A stretch of 34,725 nt of DNA from assembly GCA_938001915.1 (NCBI GenBank), contig CALLBD010000102.1, positions 1 through 34,725 on the forward strand. The letters run 5' to 3'. Below, in pieces: positions 8,464-17,000 of this stretch (the first letter of the stretch is position 1; every line of letters starts with the position of its first letter). The translations under genes and the position numbers were made by a program. A model generated the notes under the pieces. It worked only from the letters and a program-made list of their open reading frames with translations, was not told the origin of the DNA and made no database searches. The DNA is from an uncultured Caulobacterales bacterium. GTDB taxonomy: Bacteria > Pseudomonadota > Alphaproteobacteria > Caulobacterales > Maricaulaceae.

Positions 8464-10557
8464 CTATTGTCCCAGCGTCTCTTCTAATACGCTAAAACTG
8501 AGGGTTTGGGGCAGGACCAAACCCATCACATCATCGTGAGATGCTGGGAAAGCTAGGTATAATGGAACGCCGGCTCGGCCGTAGCGTTCCAATTCTGCTG
8601 CAATCTTGGCGTCCCTATTCGTCCAATCCGCGATAAGGAATGCGGTATTGGTGCGTTCGAATAAGGCCTGGGTGCGGTCCGTTTTCAGAACAAGCTGTTC
8701 ATTGACTTTACAGGTCACACACCAGGCGGCGGTAAAATCGACAAAAACGGGACGCCCTTGCGCCCGCAATTCTGCGACGCGTTCAGGGGACCACACCTCT
8801 GAATCTAGGACTGCAGCCTTTACGTCTGCTGCGCCCGTGGACAGGGTCAGAGGAAGCGCGGCCGCGCCGAGTGCGACAATAAGCGCCAGCCCTTTCGCAA
8901 AGCCTGAACCCCGCCGAAACACCCATATGGCAAACCCCGCCAACAGCATTGCAATCAGCAAAAGCCCTGTCCCATTCGCGCCCGTCTGCAGAATTAAAAC
9001 CCAGACCAACCAAATTGCAGCAGCGAACATGGGAAAAGCCAGCACCTGCCGGAAGGTTTCCATCCAGGGTCCTGGCTTGGGTAATTTTGCCAGCAATCCT
9101 GGTATATATCCGAGCAAGAGAAATGGCAGGGCAAAGCCTAAGCCTAAGGCGAGGAACACGATAAGGGTCGTTAGAGCAGGCTGCGCGAGCGCATAGCCAA
9201 CTGCGCCTGCCATGAAGGGCGCGGTACAAGGCGTCGCAACAACAACCGCGAGCACGCCCGTAAAGAAAGACCCCGATAAACCGCCGCGTGCGGTCAGACC
9301 TTGACCCGCGCCTTGTAAGCGGCTGCCAAATTCAAACAATCCCAATAGGTTTAAGCCAATCACGAAAAGCAACAGCGCCAATATGCCAACGACTTTGGGC
9401 GATTGGAGCTGAAAGCCCCAGCCAATTTGTGCGCCTGCGGCTTTGAAGGCAATCAGGCCGGCCGCCAATAGAGCAAATGTCACGAGCACGCCGCCCGTAT
9501 AAGCCCAAGCGCCCCGACGCGCCGCGGCACGCTCGCCATGTGCGGTCTTGGCGAGGCTAAGGGCTTTGAGGGAAATAATTGGGAAAACACAGGGCATGAG
9601 ATTTAAAATCAAGCCGCCCAACAGCGCGCCAAACGCCGCCGCCCACAGCCCCATAGAGGGCCCTGAGATGGACGGCGCTCCGATATCGAGCGCGGCGTTT
9701 GTCGCGACCGTCACAACCTCGCCGCGGGTCTCCCCGTCAAGCGTATATGTCAAGACGCCTTGAACCGTCTCCGCAATGCCATTCGCCCAGAGAAATTCAG
9801 GAGCGCTCATAAGGCCAATACCCGTTTTACCCAGACGGAAACTTTGCGGCGTACTATGGCCCAACACGCCTTGGTCAAAGGGGAAGAAATAAGCACCGCT
9901 AATGGTGCCGTCTGGGAGATTTGTGAAAGTCAGCGAGAGGGTCTCATTCGCAAGCTCGGCCGCGCCCCTAACACTGCCAGGGCGCGGACTACTCAGAACG
10001 GCCGCTTGAATTTGCGGGCCCCAGATGACGTCTTCTATAGGCTCGCCCACCTCTAAATCTAGTGACAGCTGGCCTTCCTCAGGAATGCAAATATCCGCGC
10101 ACACAAGGTAATAAAAATCGAGGACAAAAGAGAGCCTGTCGCCGTCTTGTGCCGAATTTGGCACAGTCATTTCCACCGGAAAAAGCGGGGCACCCTCAAA
10201 ACCGTAATTAACGATAGGGCCCGTTGGTGTAGGATAAGGCAAAGGCCAAGCGATTGGCCCAGCCTCTACGCCAGCGGGCAGCGCCCAAGTCAGCTGGACG
10301 GGTTCACCGCTATCACCCGGATTGCGCCAATAAGTGTGCCAGCCCTCGTCCAGCTCAGTGCGCAAAGCAATCCAAACCGTCTCGCCTGGCGCCACCCTAT
10401 CCAAAGAGGACACAAGAGACGCCGTCACCTTCCCGGTATCTAGCGTTTCCGTCTGACGGCCAAATGCGGTGGCCGCAAAAGACACGACCAACAAAAAAGA
10501 AAGCACCAGCCGAAATAATGATAACCGCATCCAAGACGAAAAGCTGATAGCGTGCAT
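8464..10557 (-). CDS. DsbD/ScsB-family thiol:disulfide interchange protein
   Basis: The 697-residue inner-membrane protein passes electrons from cytoplasmic thioredoxin to periplasmic thiol proteins. Its order is: signal peptide or anchor (10-33); a periplasmic DsbC-like N-domain with the pair Cys153/Cys157 in YYLVCADICIPEEG; a CcdA-type membrane region with NLMPCVFP (Cys323) and ATPCTAPF (Cys444), the two transmembrane redox cysteines; and a C-terminal thioredoxin domain with WCVTC (Cys613/Cys616). All three redox pairs are intact. The long N-domain with this motif is closer to ScsB/DipZ proteins than to E. coli DsbD. GGAG lies about nine bases before the first ATG. It heads an operon with the redoxin and is preceded on the same strand by the remnant of an RND pump gene. 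Confidence 0.93.
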   Translation of the reverse strand: MHAISFSSWMRLSLFRLVLSFLLVVSFAATAFGRQTETLDTGKVTASLVSSLDRVAPGETVWIALRTELDEGWHTYWRNPGDSGEPVQLTWALPAGVEAGPIAWPLPYPTPTGPIVNYGFEGAPLFPVEMTVPNSAQDGDRLSFVLDFYYLVCADICIPEEGQLSLDLEVGEPIEDVIWGPQIQAAVLSSPRPGSVRGAAELANETLSLTFTNLPDGTISGAYFFPFDQGVLGHSTPQSFRLGKTGIGLMSAPEFLWANGIAETVQGVLTYTLDGETRGEVVTVATNAALDIGAPSISGPSMGLWAAAFGALLGGLILNLMPCVFPIISLKALSLAKTAHGERAAARRGAWAYTGGVLVTFALLAAGLIAFKAAGAQIGWGFQLQSPKVVGILALLLFVIGLNLLGLFEFGSRLQGAGQGLTARGGLSGSFFTGVLAVVVATPCTAPFMAGAVGYALAQPALTTLIVFLALGLGFALPFLLLGYIPGLLAKLPKPGPWMETFRQVLAFPMFAAAIWLVWVLILQTGANGTGLLLIAMLLAGFAIWVFRRGSGFAKGLALIVALGAAALPLTLSTGAADVKAAVLDSEVWSPERVAELRAQGRPVFVDFTAAWCVTCKVNEQLVLKTDRTQALFERTNTAFLIADWTNRDAKIAAELERYGRAGVPLYLAFPASHDDVMGLVLPQTLSFSVLEETLGQ

Positions 10558-10593
10558 TTTGACCTACTCCGCTGGGTTGGGGATGGGCTGCGA

Positions 10594-10917
10594 TTATTGT
10601 TTCAATTTACGTGCGACCGTTTGCGGGGAAACAGATCCGCGCGAAATCAAATCATAGGCGGTCGGCACAATAAAAACAATTATCACGGCTGCCGCTAATA
10701 TACCAAATAAAATTACCACGCCGATTGCCGCCCCGCCCCCTGACGAGAGGATAAGCGGAACACGGCCAGCGGCGGCAGGAAGGCCAATCATGTCTAATTA
10801 CTAAAAGCCGGGCGAGCATCCCGATACTTATTATCTAAAAACGGCCGTCGTGAGAATAGGTGTGATTTTGGCGCGACATCCACTTGAAGTTTCTGCCGCG
10901 CCGCGAGAGTTCAGCTC
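10594..10917 (-). pseudogene. Remnant of an RND-family efflux transporter (3' end)
   Basis: The last 65 codons (start at 10791) read GRVPLILSSGGG, then AIGVVILFG and FIVPTAYDLI, the normal C-terminal helix pair of AcrB/HAE1-type RND pumps. Further upstream in the same frame comes AKITPILTTAVF, which fits the preceding RND motif (RPILMT). The two pieces are separated by 15 codons (about 10795-10839) that include four stops and have no RND match, as if a 45-base piece had been inserted or that stretch had decayed. Before about 10917 nothing RND-like remains. A full pump is over 1000 residues, so this is a scar of a deletion. The assignment rests on motif recognition only. Confidence 0.6.
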
Positions 10918-10925
10918 GTTTCATC

Positions 10926-10951
10926 AACGCAGGAAATCAATTTTTTGTTCC
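10926..10951 (-). promoter_or_regulatory. EcfG-type promoter match, leftward
   Basis: On the minus strand GGAAC (10951-10947) is followed after 17 bases by CGTT (10929-10926). This matches the alphaproteobacterial EcfG/ECF15 pattern GGAAC-N16/17-CGTT. It points toward the RND remnant and, about 360 bases on, the dsbD-like gene. A hairpin followed by CTTTT in the 45-base insert (about 10803-10823) could end a short transcript instead. The sequence match is exact; activity is inferred. Confidence 0.55.
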
Positions 10952-11028
10952 AAAAATTTTGAGTAAAACTTCTGCTTAACCTGATTGATGAGCTAGTCTG
11001 CGCTAAAGGTCCTAATCTCGAAAAAAAT

Positions 11029-11053
11029 GGAACAGATTACGCCGCAGCCCGTT
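11029..11053 (+). promoter_or_regulatory. EcfG-type general-stress promoter for the YqjD/YqjE-like pair
   Basis: GGAAC (11029-11033), 16 bases, then CGTT (11050-11053). This is an exact match to the EcfG (SigT/RpoE2-like) consensus, about 52 bases before the ATG of the DUF883 gene. Transcription would start near 11060. Placement before a gene of a family known to be stress-induced supports it. Confidence 0.75.
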
Positions 11054-11104
11054 GGTATCATGAAGCCGTCTCCATCGACACGGCCAGTTAAAAGGAGAAA
11101 TATT

Positions 11105-11410
11105 ATGGCAACTGCCAAATCGACGAATAAAAAGGTTGTAGCCCTCAATCCAGATGTGTCTGAGCAAATTCAGGCCCTACGTGAAGACGTCGCGCTCCTC
11201 GCGAGCGCCGTGAAGGTGCAGACAAAAACGAAAGTTGCGGACACGACGTCAACTGTCAAAACTGCAACGACAGAAAAAGCGGAAATGGCGAAAGCTAAAT
11301 ATGACGAAATCACGTCGCAAGCCGAGACCTCCATCAAGGAGAACCCACTGACATCGGTGGCTATCGCTGCAGGCGCGGGCTTGCTCTTAGGCGCGATTTT
11401 ACGTCGTTAG
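11105..11410 (+). CDS. DUF883 / ElaB-YqjD-like small membrane protein
   Basis: A 101-residue protein. The start is the ATG at 11105, preceded by AAAAGGAG at good spacing; an upstream in-frame ATG at 11027 lies inside the promoter and is rejected. Residues 1-75 are charged and helical (SEQIQALREDVALLASAV, then a Lys/Thr/Ala-rich stretch). The C-terminus is the family signature ENPLTSVAIAAGAGLLLGAILRR, one membrane helix ending in Arg-Arg. E. coli YqjD and ElaB are tail-anchored, bind ribosomes and rise in stationary phase; a similar membrane-tethering role under stress is inferred. The next gene starts four bases after the stop, and an EcfG-type promoter lies upstream. Confidence 0.85.
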   Translation: MATAKSTNKKVVALNPDVSEQIQALREDVALLASAVKVQTKTKVADTTSTVKTATTEKAEMAKAKYDEITSQAETSIKENPLTSVAIAAGAGLLLGAILRR

Positions 11411-11414
11411 GGCC

Positions 11415-11849
11415 GTGAAGCTTCTCGGCACTCTCATAAGCCTGGCCCCCTTTTTATTGAGGGGGTCAAGCCAAAAGTCAGTCTCACGGATTGTAAAGGG
11501 GCTCGCTACGGGCCTTTTAGGGATGCTTGGGCTGATTTTCATCGCCGTGGCAACATTTAGAGTCCTTTTGGAAGCCTACGGCGCAACAATCGCATGTTTC
11601 GTCATGGGACTGCTCTGTATGTCCCTCGCTTTCATCCTAAGGTTACTCCCTGACAAATCGAAGAAACGGGCCCTCCGGTCTCGACCCGGCGCGAAACCAT
11701 CCGATCCCCTGTCATCAGCCCTGCCAAGTTCGCTGATAGACGATGAAACCATTGAACAGCTGCAATCTCGCATCATTGAGAACCCGTTGGCAACGACCTC
11801 AACCGCCTTTGCAGTGGGGCTAACCCTATCAAGCGGCGTCATCAAATAA
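11415..11849 (+). CDS. YqjE-like (phage-holin-like fold) membrane protein
   Basis: A 144-residue protein from a GTG at 11415, four bases after the DUF883 gene. Two membrane helices are clear (about residues 32-50 and 57-78: LLGMLGLIFIAVATFRVLL, then ACFVMGLLCMSLAFILRLL). A basic Lys/Arg stretch and a soluble C-terminal tail with IENPLATTSTAFAVG follow. That tail echoes the ENPL motif of the preceding protein. The position after a YqjD-like gene and the paired helices match the yqjD-yqjE arrangement of enterobacteria. Sequence identity to YqjE is not obvious by eye, so this is an architectural call. It shares the upstream EcfG promoter. Confidence 0.65.
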   Translation: MKLLGTLISLAPFLLRGSSQKSVSRIVKGLATGLLGMLGLIFIAVATFRVLLEAYGATIACFVMGLLCMSLAFILRLLPDKSKKRALRSRPGAKPSDPLSSALPSSLIDDETIEQLQSRIIENPLATTSTAFAVGLTLSSGVIK

Positions 11850-11933
11850 CGCTCTTTTCTTTTTTAAAATTTTTAAACCCTGACAAAACACATTCGGTTT
11901 GCATCAGATTTTGCGTAAACGCTACAGATAAAC

Positions 11934-12062
11934 AAAAAAGCCACTCTCAGAGAGAGTGGCTTTTGCGCTGAGTATAAGGGGAAGGGTCTCAGCGAACGGT
12001 AGTAAGGGGAAAACTACCTATATGTGTTTAGCGCCGGAAAGGTTCACTCGGGCTTACACAGG
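11934..12062 (-). ncRNA. Candidate stress-induced small RNA with C-rich loops (GsrN-like)
   Basis: The minus strand holds a complete small-RNA unit of about 129 bases. An EcfG-type promoter lies at 12094-12069, so the 5' end is near 12062. A first long hairpin may pair TGTGT with ACACA (12060-12024). Next is a hairpin with stem GGTAGT/ACTACC (12018-11998) and loop UUUCCCCUU. A third has the seven-pair stem CGCTGAG/CTCAGCG (11994-11966) and a 15-base loop containing CCCUUCCCCUU. The last is a 13-pair terminator hairpin with a T-run. No ORF fits. The repeated CCCCUU loops resemble seed loops of alphaproteobacterial sRNAs such as Caulobacter GsrN, which SigT controls and which uses a C-rich loop to pair with mRNAs. 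The structure is seen in sequence; function and GsrN homology are inferred. Confidence 0.78.
11936..11964 (-). terminator. Intrinsic terminator of the small RNA (possibly bidirectional)
   Basis: Thirteen perfect pairs (AAAAGCCACTCTC with GAGAGTGGCTTTT) around a three-base loop. On the minus strand the stem runs into TTTTTTGTTT, a good U-tract. On the plus strand only four T follow, but it may also stop transcripts from the YqjE-like gene, which ends 86 bases upstream. Confidence 0.9.
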
Positions 12063-12068
12063 TCGTCT

Positions 12069-12094
12069 AACGCAGCGGGTCGCTGATTGGTTCC
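12069..12094 (-). promoter_or_regulatory. EcfG-type promoter of the small RNA
   Basis: On the minus strand GGAAC (12094-12090), 17 bases, CGTT (12072-12069): an exact match to the EcfG/ECF15 pattern, immediately upstream of the C-rich-loop small RNA. This is the third such match within 1.2 kb. Confidence 0.72.
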
Positions 12095-12212
12095 CAAAAA
12101 AATAAGTTTTTTTGGTGGCACATGTTAAACGTCAAATTAAAATTACGAATTCGATGAAACGATGTGGTATTTTAAGCGTTATTAAGCGCGGGTCCAAGGC
12201 AAAGGGGTTTTT

Positions 12213-14003
12213 CTGTTTAAAATTACACATTGGTTTTTTGGGATAGTTTGCGGGCTGGCCGTCGGCTTCTCCGCGCCTATGGCGCATGCAAACGAACCGC
12301 TCGCCGCTATTGAAGGCGAAATGCCTAAGGATCTGAAAACCTTGCTCACTGAAGTTTTGGGTAAGGTGGAAAGCTCACCACGCTCACTCGCGCAAGCGCG
12401 CCGCCGCGTCATGAAAGCTAAAGAAAGCGCAACCTCCGTTATGCGGTCTCAAGGCTATTATGGCGCAGATATCGACGCCAGAGTTATCGAGCCGCCTGTC
12501 AGTGCTGACCTAAGTAAACGCCGAGCACACCGCCCTGTTTTGGTCATTTCACCTGGGCCGCAATTCAAGGTCAGCTCAATTGACATTATTTTTGAGGGAG
12601 ACGCTCCCGATATTTCGCAGGATGCGCTTGATCGGCTCACGCTAAAACCCGGCGACATCGCGCTTGCGGCCGTCGTTGTCGCAGATGAATTACAAACCGT
12701 GAATTATCTTAACGCCCATGGCTTCCCTGATGCGAGCGCGGAAAAGCGCGCCGTTATTGTCGATCACGAAACCAAAACCATGTCTGTGGCATATAAAATC
12801 AATGCCGGACAGAAAACGCGTTTTGGCGAGATTAAGCAAACAGGCACCGCCTATATCGTCAAAAGTTGGCCCCGCATGGTTGCACCGTTCAAGCCGGGCG
12901 ATGAATTCGACATTCGTGAGATCAATGCGCTCGCCTCTCGGGTGATTGGGACGGGTGTGTTTGACGGGGCAACAGCAATTTTGTCTGAGGACGCCACACC
13001 CAATGATGACGGGACTGTCACACGCGACGTTATCTTGAATGTCGAACAAGGCGCCATTAACACAATCAATGGAGAGATTGGCTTTTCGACAACAGATGGT
13101 ACGGGCGTGGATGTATCTTATGAGCGCCGGAATTTTATCGGATATGCGCAAACCTTGACCTTATCCTCAAGCCTCAAAACCAATCAAATAAGATTTGGGG
13201 TCGATTATAATATCCCCTTTGCTTGGCGCGCGGACCGAGAATTAGACTTGAACGCGGAAGTTGCGCGCGAGGATACAGAAGCTTTGTCGGGCGAGCGTAT
13301 CGGCGCGAATGGCCTCATGACACAGAAAACATCAAAAAAATTTAGGGTTAGCGCGGGCTTTGGTCTGGAAGCCTCCAGATTCAGAGAAAGCGGAGAAGAT
13401 GTCACCTCCTACCTAATCGACGGTATCGGGCGCGCTGTTTATGACTCCCGGAATAGTCTTTTCGACCCCGAACTTGGCTATCTTCTAGAGGCTGAACTGA
13501 TGCCCACTTATAATTTTGGGGATGAAGCAGGTTATTTCACGACAGCGACTTTAGATGGGAGCACCTATCGGCGTATCTCCGATAAATTCGTCGTCGCAGG
13601 ACGGATGAAAATTGGTTCTATTATCGGAAGTGATTTTGACTCCATTGCGCTCAACCGACGTTTTTTTGCAGGCGGCGGCGGGTCTGTTCGCGGATTTGAA
13701 TATCAAACTATCTCGCCCGTGGATGGGGATGGGGAATTAATTGGCGGACGCTCTATCTCTGAGGTCGGAGCCGAGCTCAGGTATAAAGGTGATAGCCCGA
13801 TTGGGTTTGCTGCCTTTGTCGATGCGGGCTCCGTTACGGAAAAAGAATTTCCAGACTTTAGCGACATTCGTGCAGGCGCTGGCATCGGTGTGCGCTATTA
13901 CACTAGCTTCGCGCCCTTACGGGTTGATATCGCGACACCAATAAATAAGCGCCCCGGAGATAGCGCTATTCAGCTGTATATAAGTATCGGGCAGTCGTTC
14001 TAA
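12213..14003 (+). CDS. tamA: TamA, Omp85-family outer-membrane protein
   Basis: An Omp85/BamA-superfamily protein with N-terminal POTRA-like repeats (the FKVSSIDIIFEG and GEIKQTG regions) and a 16-strand-type barrel. The barrel has the lid-lock motif VRGFEYQ (13686-13706) and a C-terminus ending in Phe (YISIGQSF). TamA works with TamB in inserting or transporting components to the outer membrane. The first ATG (12279) would cut off the signal peptide. In frame upstream lies FKITHWFFGIVCGLAVG ending in AHA|N, but there is no ATG, GTG or TTG between the stop at 12183 and 12279. I place the start at CTG 12213, five bases after a strong AAAGGGG; see findings for alternatives. The stop overlaps the tamB ATG (TAATG). 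The family is certain, the start is not. Confidence 0.88.
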   Translation: MFKITHWFFGIVCGLAVGFSAPMAHANEPLAAIEGEMPKDLKTLLTEVLGKVESSPRSLAQARRRVMKAKESATSVMRSQGYYGADIDARVIEPPVSADLSKRRAHRPVLVISPGPQFKVSSIDIIFEGDAPDISQDALDRLTLKPGDIALAAVVVADELQTVNYLNAHGFPDASAEKRAVIVDHETKTMSVAYKINAGQKTRFGEIKQTGTAYIVKSWPRMVAPFKPGDEFDIREINALASRVIGTGVFDGATAILSEDATPNDDGTVTRDVILNVEQGAINTINGEIGFSTTDGTGVDVSYERRNFIGYAQTLTLSSSLKTNQIRFGVDYNIPFAWRADRELDLNAEVAREDTEALSGERIGANGLMTQKTSKKFRVSAGFGLEASRFRESGEDVTSYLIDGIGRAVYDSRNSLFDPELGYLLEAELMPTYNFGDEAGYFTTATLDGSTYRRISDKFVVAGRMKIGSIIGSDFDSIALNRRFFAGGGGSVRGFEYQTISPVDGDGELIGGRSISEVGAELRYKGDSPIGFAAFVDAGSVTEKEFPDFSDIRAGAGIGVRYYTSFAPLRVDIATPINKRPGDSAIQLYISIGQSF

Positions 14004-17000
14004 TGGCGGCGGAAACCAAAACCAAAAAACCTTGGCTACGGCGAACACTATGGGGCGTTGTGGCGCTCATGCTCATTTGCGCGATTGCCCTATTCGCGCT
14101 GCGTATATTTATCGCGACCAGCGGCGGCGCACGCTTTATAGAATCCCAAGTAAATAAACGTAGCTTTGGACCAATTGAACGCGTTGAAATCTCGGGATTG
14201 TCTGGCGACCCTTTAAGCGAGTTTTCCCTTGCGAGCGTCACACTTTATGACGTCGACGGTGTTTGGATGCGCGCCAAAGATTTATCGATGAGCTGGAACG
14301 TTTGGGTCTTGCGGGATAAAGTTTTAGACCTAGATAGCCTCACGGTCAAAACCGCCGAGCTCATTCGGCGGCCGCAGCTCAATCCTCCCTCGACCTCGGC
14401 CTCACCAGATACCCCCTACACGGTTCAATTGGGAACGGGGCGAGTGGATGCACTCACCCTCAACGAATCCCTCATCGGACAAGCCGCTATCTTATCTCTG
14501 TCGGGAGAGCTGACCACGCAGGCCAATGGCAATATCCGTACAAAATTGGAAGCCCTGCGCCTAGACTCAGCCGGCGATGAGCTTGTCTTGGATTTCTCCC
14601 GCTCGCCTCTTGGGAAGATGAGAGGCGACTTTGTACTTTCGGGCGCAGCTGGCGGGACTTACGCCACCTTCCTGCGCGCGCCAGAAGGTGCCGCTATATC
14701 TGTCGCGGGCGAGCTTCGAGGCAACACAGAGACCGGTGAAGGTCAGATTGAAATCAAATTTAATGGTGCGCCGAAAGTCGCAGCGACAGGCGACTGGATG
14801 GGCGGCTCGGCCAATCTCAAAGCGAATATAAATACGGCGAATTGGGCCCTTTTCGACAGTGCGCGGCGCGGTCTCGGCGAGCGCGTTACGCTGACGGCCA
14901 ACCTAAATCGTCAATCCACTCTCACGGATTTTAATGTCTCTCTAGAGTCGAGTCGTCTCGCGGCGAAGGCACGGGGCAAAATGAACCCCACCCAGAAAAG
15001 ACCAAGCTCTGCAGAAATCACAGTCAACACAGATGATCTAGGCGCGATACTGCCGATGCCTGAAGGGTTCAAACTTGGCGCCGGCACGATAGACGGCACG
15101 CTGACGCTTAGTCCGCAATATGCTTTTGATGGGGAGATTGACGTTTCAGAAATTGAGACGCCTCACGGCAAAGCGGCCAGCCTCACAGGACCAATTAAGC
15201 TTATGCAAACTGGAGTGGCCGAATACGCGGTTAAGACAAATTTGGACCTGAATAAATTACGTACAGAGACACAGCTTCCCCTCGTACTATCCGAAACGAC
15301 CCAGCTAAAAGCGGGTATGCGTCTCAATACGAAAACTGCACAGCTCAAAGATATCGCGGTAAACGTAAAATCAGGCGAAAACCGCCTAGCCCTATCTGGT
15401 TCCGCCCATTATCGAGTTCCGAGCTACAAGGTCTCAGGAGACGTCGCCGCCAGCATAAGCGCCGCGGGGGCTTGGCCCTCCGGCGACTTGCAATCGACAT
15501 TTTCTTTGCAGAAAACCGCCAGCTCGGCCCTCGCAATTTCTGGTGACGGGGCCTTTACACCGAGCTCGGCTCTCGCCCCGCCCTTTGATCAACTCATCCC
15601 AGAGGGGGTGACCTTCGGCGTGAACATGTCGCCCGTTACAAATGGCGTGCGTATTTCCGAAGCCTATGTCCGGGGAGAGAATATTCGCGCGGCCTTAGCA
15701 GGCAGCATAACCGAGACCTTCGACGTTGACGGTGAAGCGCTATTACAGGCCCCTTTAACCTATCAGTCTGCCTCCGTTTCGGGCGAAAGCTCTGCGAGTT
15801 TCACTGTGACAGGTAGTCGCGCCGCTCCAAATATCAGGCTCGATTCGAAAGCCGAGCGCGTTGAAATTGGGGGCTATGCGCTGGACGACGCAAGGCTGCG
15901 GGCAGAGCTGGAAGATATTTTTGATGCCCCGAAAGGCCCGTTGCGCCTAACCGCAGACACGGCGCAGGGCGCGCTAGATTTCTCGACGAATTTTGCGTCT
16001 CGCGAGCAGGTTTTCATTACGGATGACATTGCGCTGAATTGGGGACGCCTTACCGCCTCTGGGACGCTTTCGAAACCAGTCTCCGCACCCATCACAGGCG
16101 AACTTCGGTTGAATCTCCCTGAAGACGGCAACCAATTTGCGCGCGCGGGTCTCACTTTATCTGCGCAAGGGCAAACCCAAGGTATAGCGCTTGAAGCGGA
16201 GGCGAAAAATATTGCCTATAATAATTTCGCTTTAGATAGTTTGTCGGCAAAAATCGAAGGCACCTTATCTTCGCTGTCGGGGAACATCGCAGCAAAAGGC
16301 CGGCAGCAGCAGGACATCCTCGAACGGGCCTTTGAAATTAAATCCCCCCTTTCTCTAACCCGCAGCGATGAAGGCGCCTTCAAAGCGACGCTCAATCCAG
16401 ATTTGACCTATGGGAATATCGTTATCGAGGCAGGACCGCCGATTGCGGCAGAGTATACCGCTGGGGACATCACGCTGATTGCGCCTTTGCAGATCTCAGG
16501 CGCGCGGGTCGACCTGCGCTATAGCAAAACATCAGGTCAAGAAAGCTTGAACCTAAAGGCTGAAAAATTACCGACGACGCTTCTACCCCTACCTGGATTA
16601 TTTGCAGATACGCGCGGCCAGCTTGACGTGGCTATTGAACTTGCAACTTCCGCTGAAGGTTCCGGCATAACGGGGGGCGGTACGCTCACGCTTTTGGATT
16701 GGCGAGGATTTGACGTTGATAAGGACATGGGCTTGACGACAAAATTGGACCTCTCCTTGGCGCAGGACCGGCTAAACTGGAAATTGGACGCACGCTCCCC
16801 AGTCGAGTTTACGGCCCAAGGCGACGGTGCACTCCCGCTTTCCAACACGGCATCCTTGACTGCCCTTCGCCCAAAAATGGACGCCCCGATTACGGGTCAA
16901 TTTACGGCTTCGGGTGCCGCGGCGGCGCTTCTCAAGCTTGTCACCCCGAGTGACGCAAAGCCAAGTGGTCAGCTCCAAGCCAATCTGAAACTTTCTGGTA

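Noticed and set aside
8606-9196. 196-codon plus-strand frame opposite the dsbD-like gene
   Set aside because: An antisense shadow; the minus-strand protein has all redox motifs.
11027-11104. Upstream ATG extending the DUF883 protein by 26 residues
   Set aside because: It begins inside the EcfG-type promoter, has no Shine-Dalgarno, and the added residues are not helical like the family.
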